Assembly: GCA_900766135.1 (NCBI GenBank)
Contig: CAAFUF010000046.1
Location: 1-64,000 of the forward strand
Length of the DNA: 64,000 nt
Direction of reading: 5' to 3'
From: Paenibacillaceae bacterium
Lineage (GTDB): Bacteria > Bacillota > Bacilli > Paenibacillales > Paenibacillaceae
The notes beneath the pieces are model-generated. The model had not been told where the DNA came from. It did not search any database and saw only the letters and a program-made list of their open reading frames with translations. A program made the position numbers and the translations under genes. This document shows, piece by piece, positions 23,727 to 32,728 of this stretch. The stretch's first letter is position 1. Each line of letters starts with the position of its first letter.

Positions 23727-25424
23727 TTACGGAAGCGGGAAGAAAACGGTAAACGTCGTGCCTTGCCCCTCCGCCGAATCGACGCTGATTTTGCCGCCGT
23801 GGCGTTCGACGATGCTGAGGCATAAAGCCAGCCCAAGTCCCGTTCCTTTCGCTTTCGTGGTGAAGAAAGGCTCGAACAGCTTCTCCCGCTGCCCGGGAGG
23901 TATCCCGGGGCCCGTGTCGCTGACGAGCAGCACCCCGCCTTGATCCGCCAACCTGGTCTCGAGCGTAAGCTGACCCTTCTCTTGCATCGCTTCCATCGCG
24001 TTGCGCGACAGGTTCAAGACCAGCTGTTTGATCTCCTTGGCATTCAACAGCAGTGCGGGCAGCCGGTCATCCAATTTGACCTCGATCGTTTGACCGCGAA
24101 GATTCGCGTCCGCCCAAAGCAGCGGCGTCAACTCCTTGATGATGTCGTGGAGATGGCATTTCTCGCTCTCAACCGGACGATTCTGCGCAAGGGATAAAAA
24201 ATCGTTGATGATGCCGTTCGCCCGGTCCAGCTCCTCCATCACGATCCGATAATAATGATCAAGCGTCGGCGGGCTCTTCTCCCGCATCAGTTGCAGGAAG
24301 CCACGGACCACCGCCATCGGATTGCGGATCTCGTGCGTAATGCCGGCGGCCATTTGGCCGACCAGGCTAAGCCGCTCCACATGGTTCAACTCCATTCGAA
24401 GCGTTTCCAATTCGGTGATGTCCTGAACGATCGCAACCGCGCCGATCACTTCTTTAGAGTGGCTTTTTTGAATCGGCGATGTACTGGTAAAATAAATGTG
24501 ATCGTTGGCTTTGATCAGATCGGTCATTTTCGTCTGGCCCGCAAGCGACTGTTCGACCCTGTAAGCGATCGACTCGATCGGTACGCCGCTAAGCACGTCG
24601 TCCAGCCTGCGGAGGAGCAAATCCTCACGGCGCAGTTCTTCCCGTTCCTCGCGATACGTCCGGTATAATTGGAGAAACGTGTCGTTTACCGATATAATAT
24701 AGCCTTGTTGATCCAATAAAACGATGCCGAGCGGAGCGGCGTCCATCATCTGTTGAAGCTTCTCCGCTTCCCGGAAGTATTCGCGGGACAGCTGCAGGAC
24801 TTGGCCGCGCAGCTTTTCCTTCTCCAGCGTGCTTTCGATCATGTAGACGAACAGGCTGCCAACCAGCATCGTCACAAGCACGTTGACGAGCCAAATCGAT
24901 AACGCGCTCAGGTCGGAATTAAACGACAGGCTGCCGGTAAGAAAAGGCGATAAGCCGATCATCGTCTCCCCGGCCATGAAGAAAAGGGAAAGGATCGCCA
25001 CCTTGGCTTGACGGCCGGTTCTTTTGAAAAAGCGGGAAGCGAGCAGGACAAGGGGATAAAGAAGCACTCCCGTTTCCATGATAAACCCAACAAGGGTGTA
25101 ATTTACTGCAAACAGAGGATGGAGAATAAGCTGCATCAGAGCCAAGGCGATCCCGTCACGGAACCTGCCATACAGCATCAAGGCAAACAAGGGTAAAATC
25201 CCGAAATTCAGCGGAATCACGTCCCACAACCGCGAGGCAAAGATTTCGCAAACCAACGTGCTGCACAAGCAGGTATACGTTAGGCCCATGGTAAACGGCT
25301 GCCCCTCGGCGGGACGGTTGTTATGCTGCCCATAGCAATTGCTTTTTTCAAACGTCAACGGAAACAAAAAGGCAGGCAAGCTGGCGACCAGCACTTGAAG
25401 CACGATCTCTTTTACAGCATCCAC
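23727..25424 (-). CDS. Sporulation-type sensor histidine kinase (KinB-like)
   Basis: The 565-residue kinase has six or so N-terminal membrane helices of the 5TMR-LYT type (residues 5-195). A PAS-like domain follows (about 222-338; PLGIVLLDQQGYIISVNDTFLQLY), then a phosphoacceptor His364 in GITHEIRNPMAVVRG, and an ATPase domain with NLSRNAMEAM, DTGPGIP and GTGLGLAL. The membrane-sensor-plus-PAS layout is that of B. subtilis KinB, which feeds the Spo0F-Spo0A phosphorelay. No partner regulator is adjacent, as is typical of orphan sporulation kinases. The GTG start follows GGAGG. The role in sporulation is inferred from architecture. Confidence 0.88.
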   Translation of the reverse strand: MDAVKEIVLQVLVASLPAFLFPLTFEKSNCYGQHNNRPAEGQPFTMGLTYTCLCSTLVCEIFASRLWDVIPLNFGILPLFALMLYGRFRDGIALALMQLILHPLFAVNYTLVGFIMETGVLLYPLVLLASRFFKRTGRQAKVAILSLFFMAGETMIGLSPFLTGSLSFNSDLSALSIWLVNVLVTMLVGSLFVYMIESTLEKEKLRGQVLQLSREYFREAEKLQQMMDAAPLGIVLLDQQGYIISVNDTFLQLYRTYREEREELRREDLLLRRLDDVLSGVPIESIAYRVEQSLAGQTKMTDLIKANDHIYFTSTSPIQKSHSKEVIGAVAIVQDITELETLRMELNHVERLSLVGQMAAGITHEIRNPMAVVRGFLQLMREKSPPTLDHYYRIVMEELDRANGIINDFLSLAQNRPVESEKCHLHDIIKELTPLLWADANLRGQTIEVKLDDRLPALLLNAKEIKQLVLNLSRNAMEAMQEKGQLTLETRLADQGGVLLVSDTGPGIPPGQREKLFEPFFTTKAKGTGLGLALCLSIVERHGGKISVDSAEGQGTTFTVFFPLP

Positions 25425-25553
25425 GTTCTCCCTCCTCAGGCGGAAGAATACAAGAATACAACTCTAGTTTCGATTAAATCATAGCCGACAAAGTTTTACA
25501 ATAATGCATAGTTTAGAAAATAGTAAGAAAGTACAAATAGAGAGGATACCCAT

Positions 25554-26825
25554 ATGAAAAAAATAGACGTAATCGTCATCGGCGGCGGGCCTTCCGGGCT
25601 GATGGCCGCCATCGCGGCGGCGGAACAAGGCGCGGACGTGGCGCTTCTAGATAAAGGGGACAAGCTGGGGAGAAAGCTCGGCATCTCCGGCGGCGGACGC
25701 TGCAATGTAACCAACAACAAGGACATCGACGAGCTGGTCACCTACATTCCGGGCGGAGGGCGGTTTTTGTATAGCGCGTTTTCCCTGTTCAGCAACCGGG
25801 ATATTATCGCGTTCTTCGAAAGTCTGGGCATTGCGCTCAAAGAGGAGGATAACGGGCGGATGTTCCCGGTGTCCGACAAGGCCAAAACGGTGGTCGACGC
25901 GTTGATCGGCAAAGCCCGCTCGCTTGGCGTCCGGCTGCTCGTCCACCATCCCGTCCGGGAGATTCGCTACGAGGAAGGCCGCGTTGCCGGCGTCGCGCTG
26001 GCTTCCGGGGAGCTAATGACCGCCCGGGCCGTGGTCGTGGCTACGGGCGGGCGCTCGGTGCCCCATACCGGTTCGACCGGCGACGGTTACCCTTGGGCGC
26101 AGGCCGCCGGCCACACGATCACCGAGCTGTATCCGACGGAGGTGCCGATCGTATCCCGGGAACCGTTCATCCAAAGCCGGGATCTGCAAGGGTTGTCGCT
26201 GCGCGACGTGAAGCTGTCCGTATTGGGGCTAAAGGGCAAACCGGTCGTCAGCCATCGCGGCGACATGCTGTTCACCCACTTCGGCTTGTCCGGCCCGATC
26301 GCCCTGCGGTGCAGCGGTTTTATTCGCAGCGTCAAGCAGAAAAACGGCGGCGGCGACGTCACCATGGCGATCGACCTGTTTCCGGACGAATCGCCGGCCG
26401 GACTGGAACAGCGCTTGCGCCAACTGGCTGCGGACGAACCCAAAAAAGCGCTGAAAAACGTGCTGAAAGGCACGATTCCCGAGCGCTTGCTCCCTTTATT
26501 GTTCACCCGTGCGGGGCTTTCGGCGGACACGACTTACGAGCACCTGCCCAAAGAGCCGTGGCAGGCTTTTGTGTCCGTGCTGAAGTCGTTCACGCTTCAG
26601 GTGAGCGGCACCCGCTCCTTCGAAGAGGCGTTCGTGACCGGCGGCGGCGTCCACCTGAAGGAGGTCGACCCGCGCACGATGGGTTCGAAGTTGATGGGCG
26701 GCCTCTACTTCTGCGGCGAGGTCTTGGACATCCACGGCTATACCGGCGGCTACAACATCACGGCGGCCTTCGCCACCGGGTATACCGCCGGGCACCACGC
26801 CGGGCTGGAGGCCCGGCAAGCTTGA
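25554..26825 (+). CDS. HI0933/BaiN-family FAD flavoprotein (YtfP-like)
   Basis: The 423-residue protein has an N-terminal dinucleotide-binding fold (IVIGGGPSGLMAAIAAAEQG), the family motif GRKLGISGGGRCNVTNN, and VVVATGGRSVPHTGSTGDGYPWAQAAGH. The C-terminal flavin loop is VTGGGVHLKEVDPRTMGSK, then FCGEVLDIHGYTGGYNI. B. subtilis YtfP belongs to this group; a reductase activity is assumed but the cellular substrate is not established. The start follows AGAGGA. It stands alone, with a large repeat island downstream. Confidence 0.92.
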   Translation: MKKIDVIVIGGGPSGLMAAIAAAEQGADVALLDKGDKLGRKLGISGGGRCNVTNNKDIDELVTYIPGGGRFLYSAFSLFSNRDIIAFFESLGIALKEEDNGRMFPVSDKAKTVVDALIGKARSLGVRLLVHHPVREIRYEEGRVAGVALASGELMTARAVVVATGGRSVPHTGSTGDGYPWAQAAGHTITELYPTEVPIVSREPFIQSRDLQGLSLRDVKLSVLGLKGKPVVSHRGDMLFTHFGLSGPIALRCSGFIRSVKQKNGGGDVTMAIDLFPDESPAGLEQRLRQLAADEPKKALKNVLKGTIPERLLPLLFTRAGLSADTTYEHLPKEPWQAFVSVLKSFTLQVSGTRSFEEAFVTGGGVHLKEVDPRTMGSKLMGGLYFCGEVLDIHGYTGGYNITAAFATGYTAGHHAGLEARQA

Positions 26826-26900
26826 GGTAGAAGCGCAGCAGGTACGTCTGCACGTTATCGCTAACGGAGGCCCTCCCGTCTAACGGGCAGGAGGCACTCA

Positions 26901-27000
26901 CACTACTCCATCCGACGGCGAACCGTAGCTCAACTGTAGCTCACTGTAGCTCAACTCTCGCCTAGCTCCACTAACCTTACCTTGGGCTTCTAACGGAACC
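26901..27000. repeat. Long direct repeat, copy 1
   Basis: This 100-bp unit runs from CACTACTCCATCCGACGG to TAACGGAACC. The copy at 27219-27317 differs at only a few positions. Internally it contains three GTAGCTCA(A)CT blocks. Confidence 0.85.
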
Positions 27001-27218
27001 AGGAGACGCTATTTGCCCGTATCACAGATGCCTCGATTTCTAACGGAACCAGGAGGCCTTATTTAGGGTAAGCGAAGCTAAATCTCGGCGATATAAGCCC
27101 CATAAGGTCTCTGGGTTCCGTTACAGCGGGAAATCGCCGGGAAATGAGCGAATAAGAGCGCTACGTTCCGTTAGGGATTTGTTCCGTTAGAAATCTGGCC
27201 TAAGCCGCGCTACCCGCA

Positions 27219-27317
27219 CACTACTCTATCCGACGGCGAACTGTAGCTCAACTGTAGCTCACTGTAGCTCAACTCGCCTAGCTCCACTAACCTTACCTTC
27301 GGCCTTCTAACGGAACC
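27219..27317. repeat. Long direct repeat, copy 2
   Basis: This is the second copy of the 100-bp unit, 99 bp long, in the same orientation and about 220 bp downstream of the first. The interval holds further TAACGGAACC-type palindromes. Confidence 0.85.
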
Positions 27318-27384
27318 TGGAGTACGGACATTGGTATGTACGGCTTTGGCCATGTACTGGCTTTGGCTGTGCTGGCTCGACTTG

Positions 27385-27485
27385 TGCGGGCAAGTCCCCC
27401 ATCGGGCTTGCGTTGTGCGGGCGAATATCGCCGGGCATTGCCTTGTGTTCGCGAATACCATTCAGCTTTGCCTTGTGCGGGCGCA
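27385..27485. repeat. Degenerate TTGTGCGGGC repeats before ecsB
   Basis: CTTGTGCGGGC-like decamers recur at irregular 30-45 bp spacing, with GCGAATA and TTGCC blocks between them. No ribosome binding site or convincing reading frame goes with them. Confidence 0.45.
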
Positions 27486-27525
27486 GGCCGTCCGCCTTCC
27501 TTGACGGCAGCCTCTCTTCCGCGGT

Positions 27526-28815
27526 TCAACCTGACCTCGGACGGCGTCCGAAGGCCAACCCGATCCCGCGGGAGAAGCCGCCGAGCCACCGGGCGATCAA
27601 CACACCGCAGACCGCGCCGGCAGGCAAGCCCCACAGCGGCGGAAACAGCTTGGCCCCCAGCGCCGCCGTCAGCACGACAACCGCAGGCAGCAGCAGCAAG
27701 GTCATCGCCGGAGCCGCGCTGCGGTATTCCAACGATTCCTCCAGCGGAAGGATCGACATCAGCTCGCGCTCGAAGAAGGCTCTCCGGTGGCCGCCCAACC
27801 AGTAAAGCAGCAGCAGAAGCAGCGCGGCATACACGACCAGATTCACTGCGGGATACGGCGGCAGGAGAACGGCAGCCAGCCCCGCCAGCGTCATCTGGGC
27901 GTATAGCTTCCACTCGCTGCCGCGGAAGAACGCTTTGACGAGCGCCTCGGCAACGCGAGCCTCCGGTTGCCGCGAGCGCGTCAAGCGGCGCAGGCGGCGG
28001 AACAGCCACGGCTTGGAACCGCCGGGCCGGGGGGCCTTCGGCCGTTCGACTGCCGAAGCGAGAAGCAGCGCGGTCAGCCTCGTGCGCTGCCGCTCCTCCT
28101 GGCGCACTTCGGCGTCGAAGCGGCCCCGCAGGCGGAAGCGGAGCCAGCCGAGTGCGCCGGCGAGCAGCGCAAACGCCAGCAAGGCGACCGCGTCCGCCAG
28201 GCCGGTCGGTTGCCCGGCGTCCGCCGCGGCGGCCCAAGCGGCCCAAGCCCCGAACCCCGCCGCCAGCACCGAATAAGCCAGCGAACGCAGCAAGAGATGG
28301 CGCCAGCCCGCGAAGAGCACGCCAAGCAGCTGCTGGATGAACATCTGGACGAGTTTCGCGGCCAGCGCTACCGCATATAACCCGGCGATGGCCGTCCAGC
28401 CCAGCCCATAAACGCGAACCAGCAGCGGACTTAATGCCGCAATGGCTGCGGCCAGCACCACGGCTTGAACGGCGGCGGAAGCAACTAGCCCGCGCAGCAT
28501 CAAACCTTTAATCCACCGCGGCCGTTGCCGCAGGAACAGCACGTCCGCCGCTTCGATATAGAAAGATATCCCGCCGCTGCTATACAGAAGCAACAACAAC
28601 AGGACCGGGACGATCGGATACGGCAGATGAGCCAGCCAAACCGGCAGCTCTTCCCTCCATAGCCCGTAATACGCCCGGCCCCCTAACAACAAGCCGGGAA
28701 TGCCAAGATACAATAGAATCGTCCAATCAAACGTAAACTTCAAGACGCCCAGCTTCTCCCGGAACCGGTCCCGCCAGCGCCGGATGAATAAACGCCGAGC
28801 CGTCACGGATGTCAT
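27526..28815 (-). CDS. ecsB: ABC transporter permease EcsB
   Basis: The 429-residue multi-pass membrane protein has about ten hydrophobic segments and a charged central region (about 225-295). With the EcsA-type ATPase just upstream it forms the Ecs transporter of Bacillota, linked in B. subtilis to protein secretion, regulated proteolysis and competence. The start is uncertain: ATG 28815 matches the usual EcsB length, while TTG 28824 has a better-spaced GGGGG. The gene is unusually GC- and Ala/Arg-rich compared with its neighbours. It ends next to the degenerate repeats at 27385. Confidence 0.88.
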   Translation of the reverse strand: MTSVTARRLFIRRWRDRFREKLGVLKFTFDWTILLYLGIPGLLLGGRAYYGLWREELPVWLAHLPYPIVPVLLLLLLYSSGGISFYIEAADVLFLRQRPRWIKGLMLRGLVASAAVQAVVLAAAIAALSPLLVRVYGLGWTAIAGLYAVALAAKLVQMFIQQLLGVLFAGWRHLLLRSLAYSVLAAGFGAWAAWAAAADAGQPTGLADAVALLAFALLAGALGWLRFRLRGRFDAEVRQEERQRTRLTALLLASAVERPKAPRPGGSKPWLFRRLRRLTRSRQPEARVAEALVKAFFRGSEWKLYAQMTLAGLAAVLLPPYPAVNLVVYAALLLLLLYWLGGHRRAFFERELMSILPLEESLEYRSAAPAMTLLLLPAVVVLTAALGAKLFPPLWGLPAGAVCGVLIARWLGGFSRGIGLAFGRRPRSG

Positions 28816-28871
28816 GCTCCTCAACGCTTCAGCCCCCTCTCTCCGATCTCCGCCTTGCGCGCCAACAGGCC

Positions 28872-29582
28872 TCAAGTCAAGGCGTCGAAGCAATCGAACA
28901 AGGAAGCCCCCGGCATCGCCGCAGCCGCGCGGATATCGTCCAGCGTTCCGTTGGCTTTAACCCGGCCGTCCGAAATCAGAATAAAATCGTCGCAGATCCG
29001 CTCCGCCGTATCCAACACGTGCGTGGACATCAGCACGCCGGCACCGCGGCGGCGCTCCTCCTCCAGCAAGCCGAGAAAATCCTTGGTCGCCCGCGGATCC
29101 AGGCCAATAAACGGCTCGTCGACGATATATACGTCCGGGTGGCTAAGGAACCCGATCATCAGCATCATTTTTTGCCGCATGCCTTTGGAGAAACCGCCCG
29201 GCAACAGGTCTCGCACTTCGGTCATGCGAAACTTCTCCAGCAACGCCCCGGCCTCCCGCTCGAATTCGGGCTCGTCCATTCCGTAGACGGCTGCGGCCAG
29301 CCCCAAATGCTCCCATAACGTCAGTGTGTCATAGAACACCGGTTGCTCCGGTATATAGGCATAATGGTTCGCCCCGCCGTGAAATTCCACCGCGGCGTCC
29401 GTATACGGCAGCAGGCCAAGGATCGCCTTCAACGTCGTGCTCTTTCCTGCCCCGTTTGGCCCGATCAGCCCGGTGAGCACACCGGGCTTGACCGCGAGCG
29501 AGATTTGTTGAATGGCGGCTTTCCCTGTCTCGTATCCCGCTTGATGAATATTTACTTCCAACCATGTTTGTTTTTGTTCCAA
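28872..29582 (-). CDS. ecsA: ABC transporter ATP-binding protein EcsA
   Basis: The 236-residue ATPase has Walker A GPNGAGKST, signature FSKGMRQKMMLMIGFL, Walker B VYIVDEPFIGLDP and H-loop STHVLDTAERIC. The signature and the FIGLD Walker B are those of EcsA. It drives EcsB, encoded directly downstream on the same strand. Its start lies about 90 bases after the MFS transporter. Confidence 0.93.
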   Translation of the reverse strand: MEQKQTWLEVNIHQAGYETGKAAIQQISLAVKPGVLTGLIGPNGAGKSTTLKAILGLLPYTDAAVEFHGGANHYAYIPEQPVFYDTLTLWEHLGLAAAVYGMDEPEFEREAGALLEKFRMTEVRDLLPGGFSKGMRQKMMLMIGFLSHPDVYIVDEPFIGLDPRATKDFLGLLEEERRRGAGVLMSTHVLDTAERICDDFILISDGRVKANGTLDDIRAAAAMPGASLFDCFDALT

Positions 29583-29651
29583 AAAGAATCTCCTCGAATC
29601 TTCCCGTCATTTCTTCCATTATAAAACATGATGCCCATTTGTACATGTCCG

Positions 29652-29672
29652 GGGCGGGGCAGCCCCGCCGTT
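29652..29672. terminator. GC-rich hairpin between MFS gene and ecsA
   Basis: GGCGGGGC and GCCCCGCC flank a single base just after the MFS stop on the minus strand. No T run follows, so termination is uncertain. Confidence 0.35.
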
Positions 29673-29675
29673 TCG

Positions 29676-30995
29676 TTACGCTCCCATGGCCGGTTCGGCA
29701 GCCACGCGATCCCGCTTCATGATCGCCGGGGCAAACGTCAGCAGCAAGAACCCGATTGCGGCCATCAGGCAGCCCGATAAGATAAAGGCGGGTTCCGGCC
29801 CAAAGGCGGTGACCAGCGAACCGCCGAACAGCGGTCCGATCAACGTCGCGGTCGAGGTCAAGCTCGACACCGTTCCGAAGACGCGGCCGGTCACCGCTTC
29901 CGGGGTTCGTTGCTGCAGCATGACCTGGAACGGGATAAACGTCATGCCGGCGCCGAGCCCGGCAAACGCAAACAGCGTCAGCATCAGGGCCGTCATTCCA
30001 TCGGTTAAAGACAACCGGCTCACGATGAAACCCGCTGCCGCGAACACCAGCCCCAGCAGCGCCCCGCCGATTCCCATTTTGAACAGCGGGGTGATGCGCA
30101 GCCGCTGCGTAAACCACGCCGCCGTCAGCGTACCTACTCCGCTAAACGTGATACACCACCCGAGCAGGTCATCGGACACGCCGGGGATCTCTCGAAACAG
30201 AACCACCGCCTGCGAGTCGGCGATCTGCAGGACGAGCAGGCTGGCACACAGGATCAAAGTGCCGTAGGCGAGCAGCGGAATCCCGCCGATGATTTTCGCA
30301 CCGGCCGCCATTTCCGCCCAGAAGCCCTGCTTGTTTTTGGCGGAAGCCGAATCCCCCGCTTCTCCCTCTGCCGCGTTCAACTGTCCGGCAGCGCTCCGCA
30401 GCTTACCCGGCACCTTGCTTAACAAGAGCGCGGATACAAGGAAGGTTCCCGCATCGACGACAAAACACACGGTAACGCTAGAAGCAGCCGTCAGCATGCC
30501 GCCCAGGGCAGGGCCGATGATTTTGGTGCCCTGTTCAATGATGGCGCTGTAGGAAACGGCCTGATCCAACTGCTCATGCGGCACGATCTCTTTGATTTTG
30601 CCGTTCTTCGCCGGCGAGAAGATCACGTCCAATATCCCCTTGGCGATCAACAGGACGTACACCTGCCAGATCGCCGTCACGAAGACGAAGCCCAGCAGCA
30701 CGACGAATCGCACGAGATCGGAGAAGACCATCAGCTTCTTGCGCTCCACCCGGTCCGCGAGCATCCCGGCCAACGGGCCGCCCACCAAAACAGGCAGCAC
30801 CATAAACAGCGAGACCATCGTAATCTCCCAAGGCGTCGCTTGCCACTTCAGGCCGACCATCGTCAGCAAGGCGAGCAAGTACAGCCAATCGCCCACATTG
30901 GATACCAGCTGCGCGGACAGCAGCGCCAAATAGGCGCGGTTTTGCAAGAGCCCGGACTTTTCCCGGCCCGCCGATTTTTTCCCAAATCCCGTCAT
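29676..30995 (-). CDS. MFS transporter, drug-efflux-like
   Basis: The 439-residue protein has about twelve membrane helices. The loop 2-3 motif GMLADRVERKKLMVFSDLVRF is characteristic of the MFS_3/EntS-TetV-like efflux group. A hydrophilic central loop lies near residues 190-225. It probably exports a drug or siderophore-like molecule; the substrate is unknown. The start follows GATGAGGG. It is divergent from the MarR regulator at 31257 with a 260-bp AT-rich control region, so the MarR protein is a likely regulator. Confidence 0.87.
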   Translation of the reverse strand: MTGFGKKSAGREKSGLLQNRAYLALLSAQLVSNVGDWLYLLALLTMVGLKWQATPWEITMVSLFMVLPVLVGGPLAGMLADRVERKKLMVFSDLVRFVVLLGFVFVTAIWQVYVLLIAKGILDVIFSPAKNGKIKEIVPHEQLDQAVSYSAIIEQGTKIIGPALGGMLTAASSVTVCFVVDAGTFLVSALLLSKVPGKLRSAAGQLNAAEGEAGDSASAKNKQGFWAEMAAGAKIIGGIPLLAYGTLILCASLLVLQIADSQAVVLFREIPGVSDDLLGWCITFSGVGTLTAAWFTQRLRITPLFKMGIGGALLGLVFAAAGFIVSRLSLTDGMTALMLTLFAFAGLGAGMTFIPFQVMLQQRTPEAVTGRVFGTVSSLTSTATLIGPLFGGSLVTAFGPEPAFILSGCLMAAIGFLLLTFAPAIMKRDRVAAEPAMGA

Positions 30996-31256
30996 TCTAC
31001 CCTCATCCCCTACTCCACAACGATTATGAAGTTATCTTAATGAATCGAAGAAGAGAATCCATCCGTCTGCGGGAGGATTCGCCCCCTGTGCCGCAGGCTG
31101 AAATTTCGCGCGAGCCAGGGGTACAGCGATAAACATTTATTTCCATTAAAAAAAGCGCAAATTGTGATAAATTATATTTTTTTTAATTCGCGAGTGTTTT
31201 AAGATTACAATAATTCGACCATGTTCAAAGTTTCACAAATATAAAGTAAGGGCGGG

Positions 31257-31730
31257 ATGCACATGATGACAACCGAAGAACGCGGAACGGACTTGTCGCT
31301 GCATTTGTACCGGGTTTTTGCCAAATCATTTAAGAGCGTCAACGAACATGCGGTGACGGGGAGTAAAATCCAAGGGTTTAATCCGACGGCCTTCGCCGTC
31401 CTGGAGGTCCTCTATTACAAAGGCTCGCAGCCGATCCAGCAAATCGGCGCCAAGCTGCTGCTCCAAAGCGGCAACGTGACTTACGTGATCGACAAGCTGG
31501 AAGCGGCAGGCTTGCTGCACCGGACGCCTTGTCCGCGTGACCGGCGCGTGATTTATGCCGAATTAACGCCAAAGGGCAAAGAGCTGATGGACCAGCTGTA
31601 CCCTGAATTCGCCGATCGGATCGACCACGCGCTTAGCGGGCTGAACGACGAAGAGAAGCAAATCATGATCGAATTGTTGAAGAAAATGGGCCGTGAAGCC
31701 GAGAAGCTCGCCCCATTGCTGCGGAAATAA
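31257..31730 (+). CDS. MarR-family transcriptional regulator
   Basis: The 157-residue winged-helix repressor shows FNPTAFAVLEVLYYKGSQPIQQIGAKLLLQSGNVTYVIDKLEAAGLL, wing RDRRVIYAELTPKGKEL and a C-terminal dimer helix. The overall pattern resembles MhqR/YkvE-type regulators of quinone or antimicrobial response, but no conserved sensing Cys can be assigned. The start could be ATG 31257 or 31263; AAGGG lies four or ten bases before. The MFS transporter divergent on the other side is the natural target. Confidence 0.88.
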   Translation: MHMMTTEERGTDLSLHLYRVFAKSFKSVNEHAVTGSKIQGFNPTAFAVLEVLYYKGSQPIQQIGAKLLLQSGNVTYVIDKLEAAGLLHRTPCPRDRRVIYAELTPKGKELMDQLYPEFADRIDHALSGLNDEEKQIMIELLKKMGREAEKLAPLLRK

Positions 31731-31734
31731 GAGC

Positions 31735-31788
31735 AAAAGGCTGTTTCCGGGATCATCGTACGGATGAACCTGGACGCAGCCTTTTTTT
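31735..31788 (+). terminator. Terminator of the MarR gene
   Basis: AAAAGGCTG (31735-31743) pairs with CAGCCTTTT (31777-31785) around a partly structured loop and ends in seven or more T. Confidence 0.8.
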
Positions 31789-31814
31789 GAAAATCCGGGA
31801 GAATTCCCTTCCAT

Positions 31815-32010
31815 AGAATAGAGTGATGTAATCACCTTATTTCGCCGATCTCCATTGATCTAAGCAGAATAAGGTGATTTTTTGACGCTATCCGGGCAAG
31901 AAAGGACGTGATTCGCTGATTTCTGCCCCAATAAGGTGAAACCATCACGTTATTTTAAGCCGGAACAGACGTACCTGCCCAAATAAGGTTAAAAAATCAC
32001 GCTAAGGATC
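31815..32010. repeat. Intergenic palindrome island 4 (AATAAGGTGA words)
   Basis: Four elements follow one another: 31817-31841 (AATAGAGTGAT/ATCACCTTATT), 31868-31895 (AATAAGGTGA with TGACGCTAT), 31930-31955 (AATAAGGTGA with ATCACGTTATT) and 31981-32004 (AAATAAGGTTA with TCACGCTAA). Arms of the two word families are mixed, as in island 2. Confidence 0.75.
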
Positions 32011-32026
32011 GCTCCAACTCCCTAAA

Positions 32027-32200
32027 CTAATGGGTCGGATCCATGTCCTTGTTGTTGTCGCGATTGTTGATATCCCGGTGCCGGCGATCATTCACCTTTT
32101 GCTGCATCTGCTGGGCCTGATGCGCATTCACCGGGGTTCGCTCCAAATCCTCAACCACGTTGGTCAAATTTTTGTCGCTACCCGATTTGCTTCGTGCCAT
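32027..32200 (-). CDS. Small hydrophilic protein, 57 residues
   Basis: A short frame starts ATG at 32200 behind AGGA and encodes MARSKSGSDKNLTNVVEDLE and on to NNKDMDPTH. It is rich in Asn, Asp, Gln and Arg, with no hydrophobic stretch. I do not recognise a family; a spore or stress protein is possible. It follows the 113-residue gene at 32223 by 22 bases on the same strand, which supports it being real. Confidence 0.55.
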   Translation of the reverse strand: MARSKSGSDKNLTNVVEDLERTPVNAHQAQQMQQKVNDRRHRDINNRDNNKDMDPTH

Positions 32201-32222
32201 CGCATTTATCCTCGCTTTCTCC

Positions 32223-32564
32223 TTAAGGGTTCGTCATCGACGACAACGCTTGGGCACATTCATGGATATGGCGGACATAATCTCCGGTCAATTCCTGGAT
32301 CTGCACGCTGTCCTCCGCTATGGTTTGCCCGTCCCGCTCCACATCAACCAACTCAACGCGAACCTCGCGCGGGTCCATATAAGCGCATTGAAAATCAAAG
32401 GAATAAAACTGATGTCCCGCCGAATTGATATGAATCCGCAACCCCTGAGGGTTCGCCGCATCGGCTTGCACCTGCGCGGAGTCCCCCGGATTCAGGTATT
32501 CCGGCAGCTGCTTTTGCCAGGCGTCCACCAGCGTGTGTTGGTCAATATTCATTTCCTTGTTCAT
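32223..32564 (-). CDS. Conserved-looking hypothetical protein, 113 residues
   Basis: This acidic soluble protein has a strong ribosome binding site (GGGGAGG). The sequence includes a beta-rich middle (LRIHINSAGHQFYSFDF, VRVELVDVERDG) and a helical end. No signal peptide or membrane segment is seen. I do not recognise the family. The small 57-residue gene follows in the same direction, so the two may be co-expressed. Confidence 0.75.
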   Translation of the reverse strand: MNKEMNIDQHTLVDAWQKQLPEYLNPGDSAQVQADAANPQGLRIHINSAGHQFYSFDFQCAYMDPREVRVELVDVERDGQTIAEDSVQIQELTGDYVRHIHECAQALSSMTNP

Positions 32565-32728
32565 GGTTACACCTCCCCTTTCCCGTTAAGGTGCGAAAAG
32601 ACGGGCGATTTTATACCGGCACATGCAAAACAGGCTGCCGTCCCGTTTCAACATACAGGAGTCGACAGCCTTGAATAAGCGACAGGTCATAACATGCTCC
32701 GGCGCCAGACGCAAAAAAGAAGACTGAG

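Larger units (their letters stand above)
26870..27317. repeat. Intergenic palindrome island 3 (TAACGGAACC words)
   Basis: The word TAACGGAACC occurs at 26991, 27041 and 27308, and its complement GTTCCGTTA at 27115, 27165 and 27181. They can form large interrupted hairpins, for example 27041-27123, whose inner arms again carry CCTTAT. Some copies are followed by AGGAGACGCTATTTG or AGGAGGCCTTATTT, linking this island to islands 1, 2 and 4. No gene is seen in 26826-27525. Confidence 0.75.

Noticed and set aside
26901..27317. Insertion sequence ends
   Set aside because: The 100-bp copies are direct, not inverted, repeats and no transposase-like frame lies between them.
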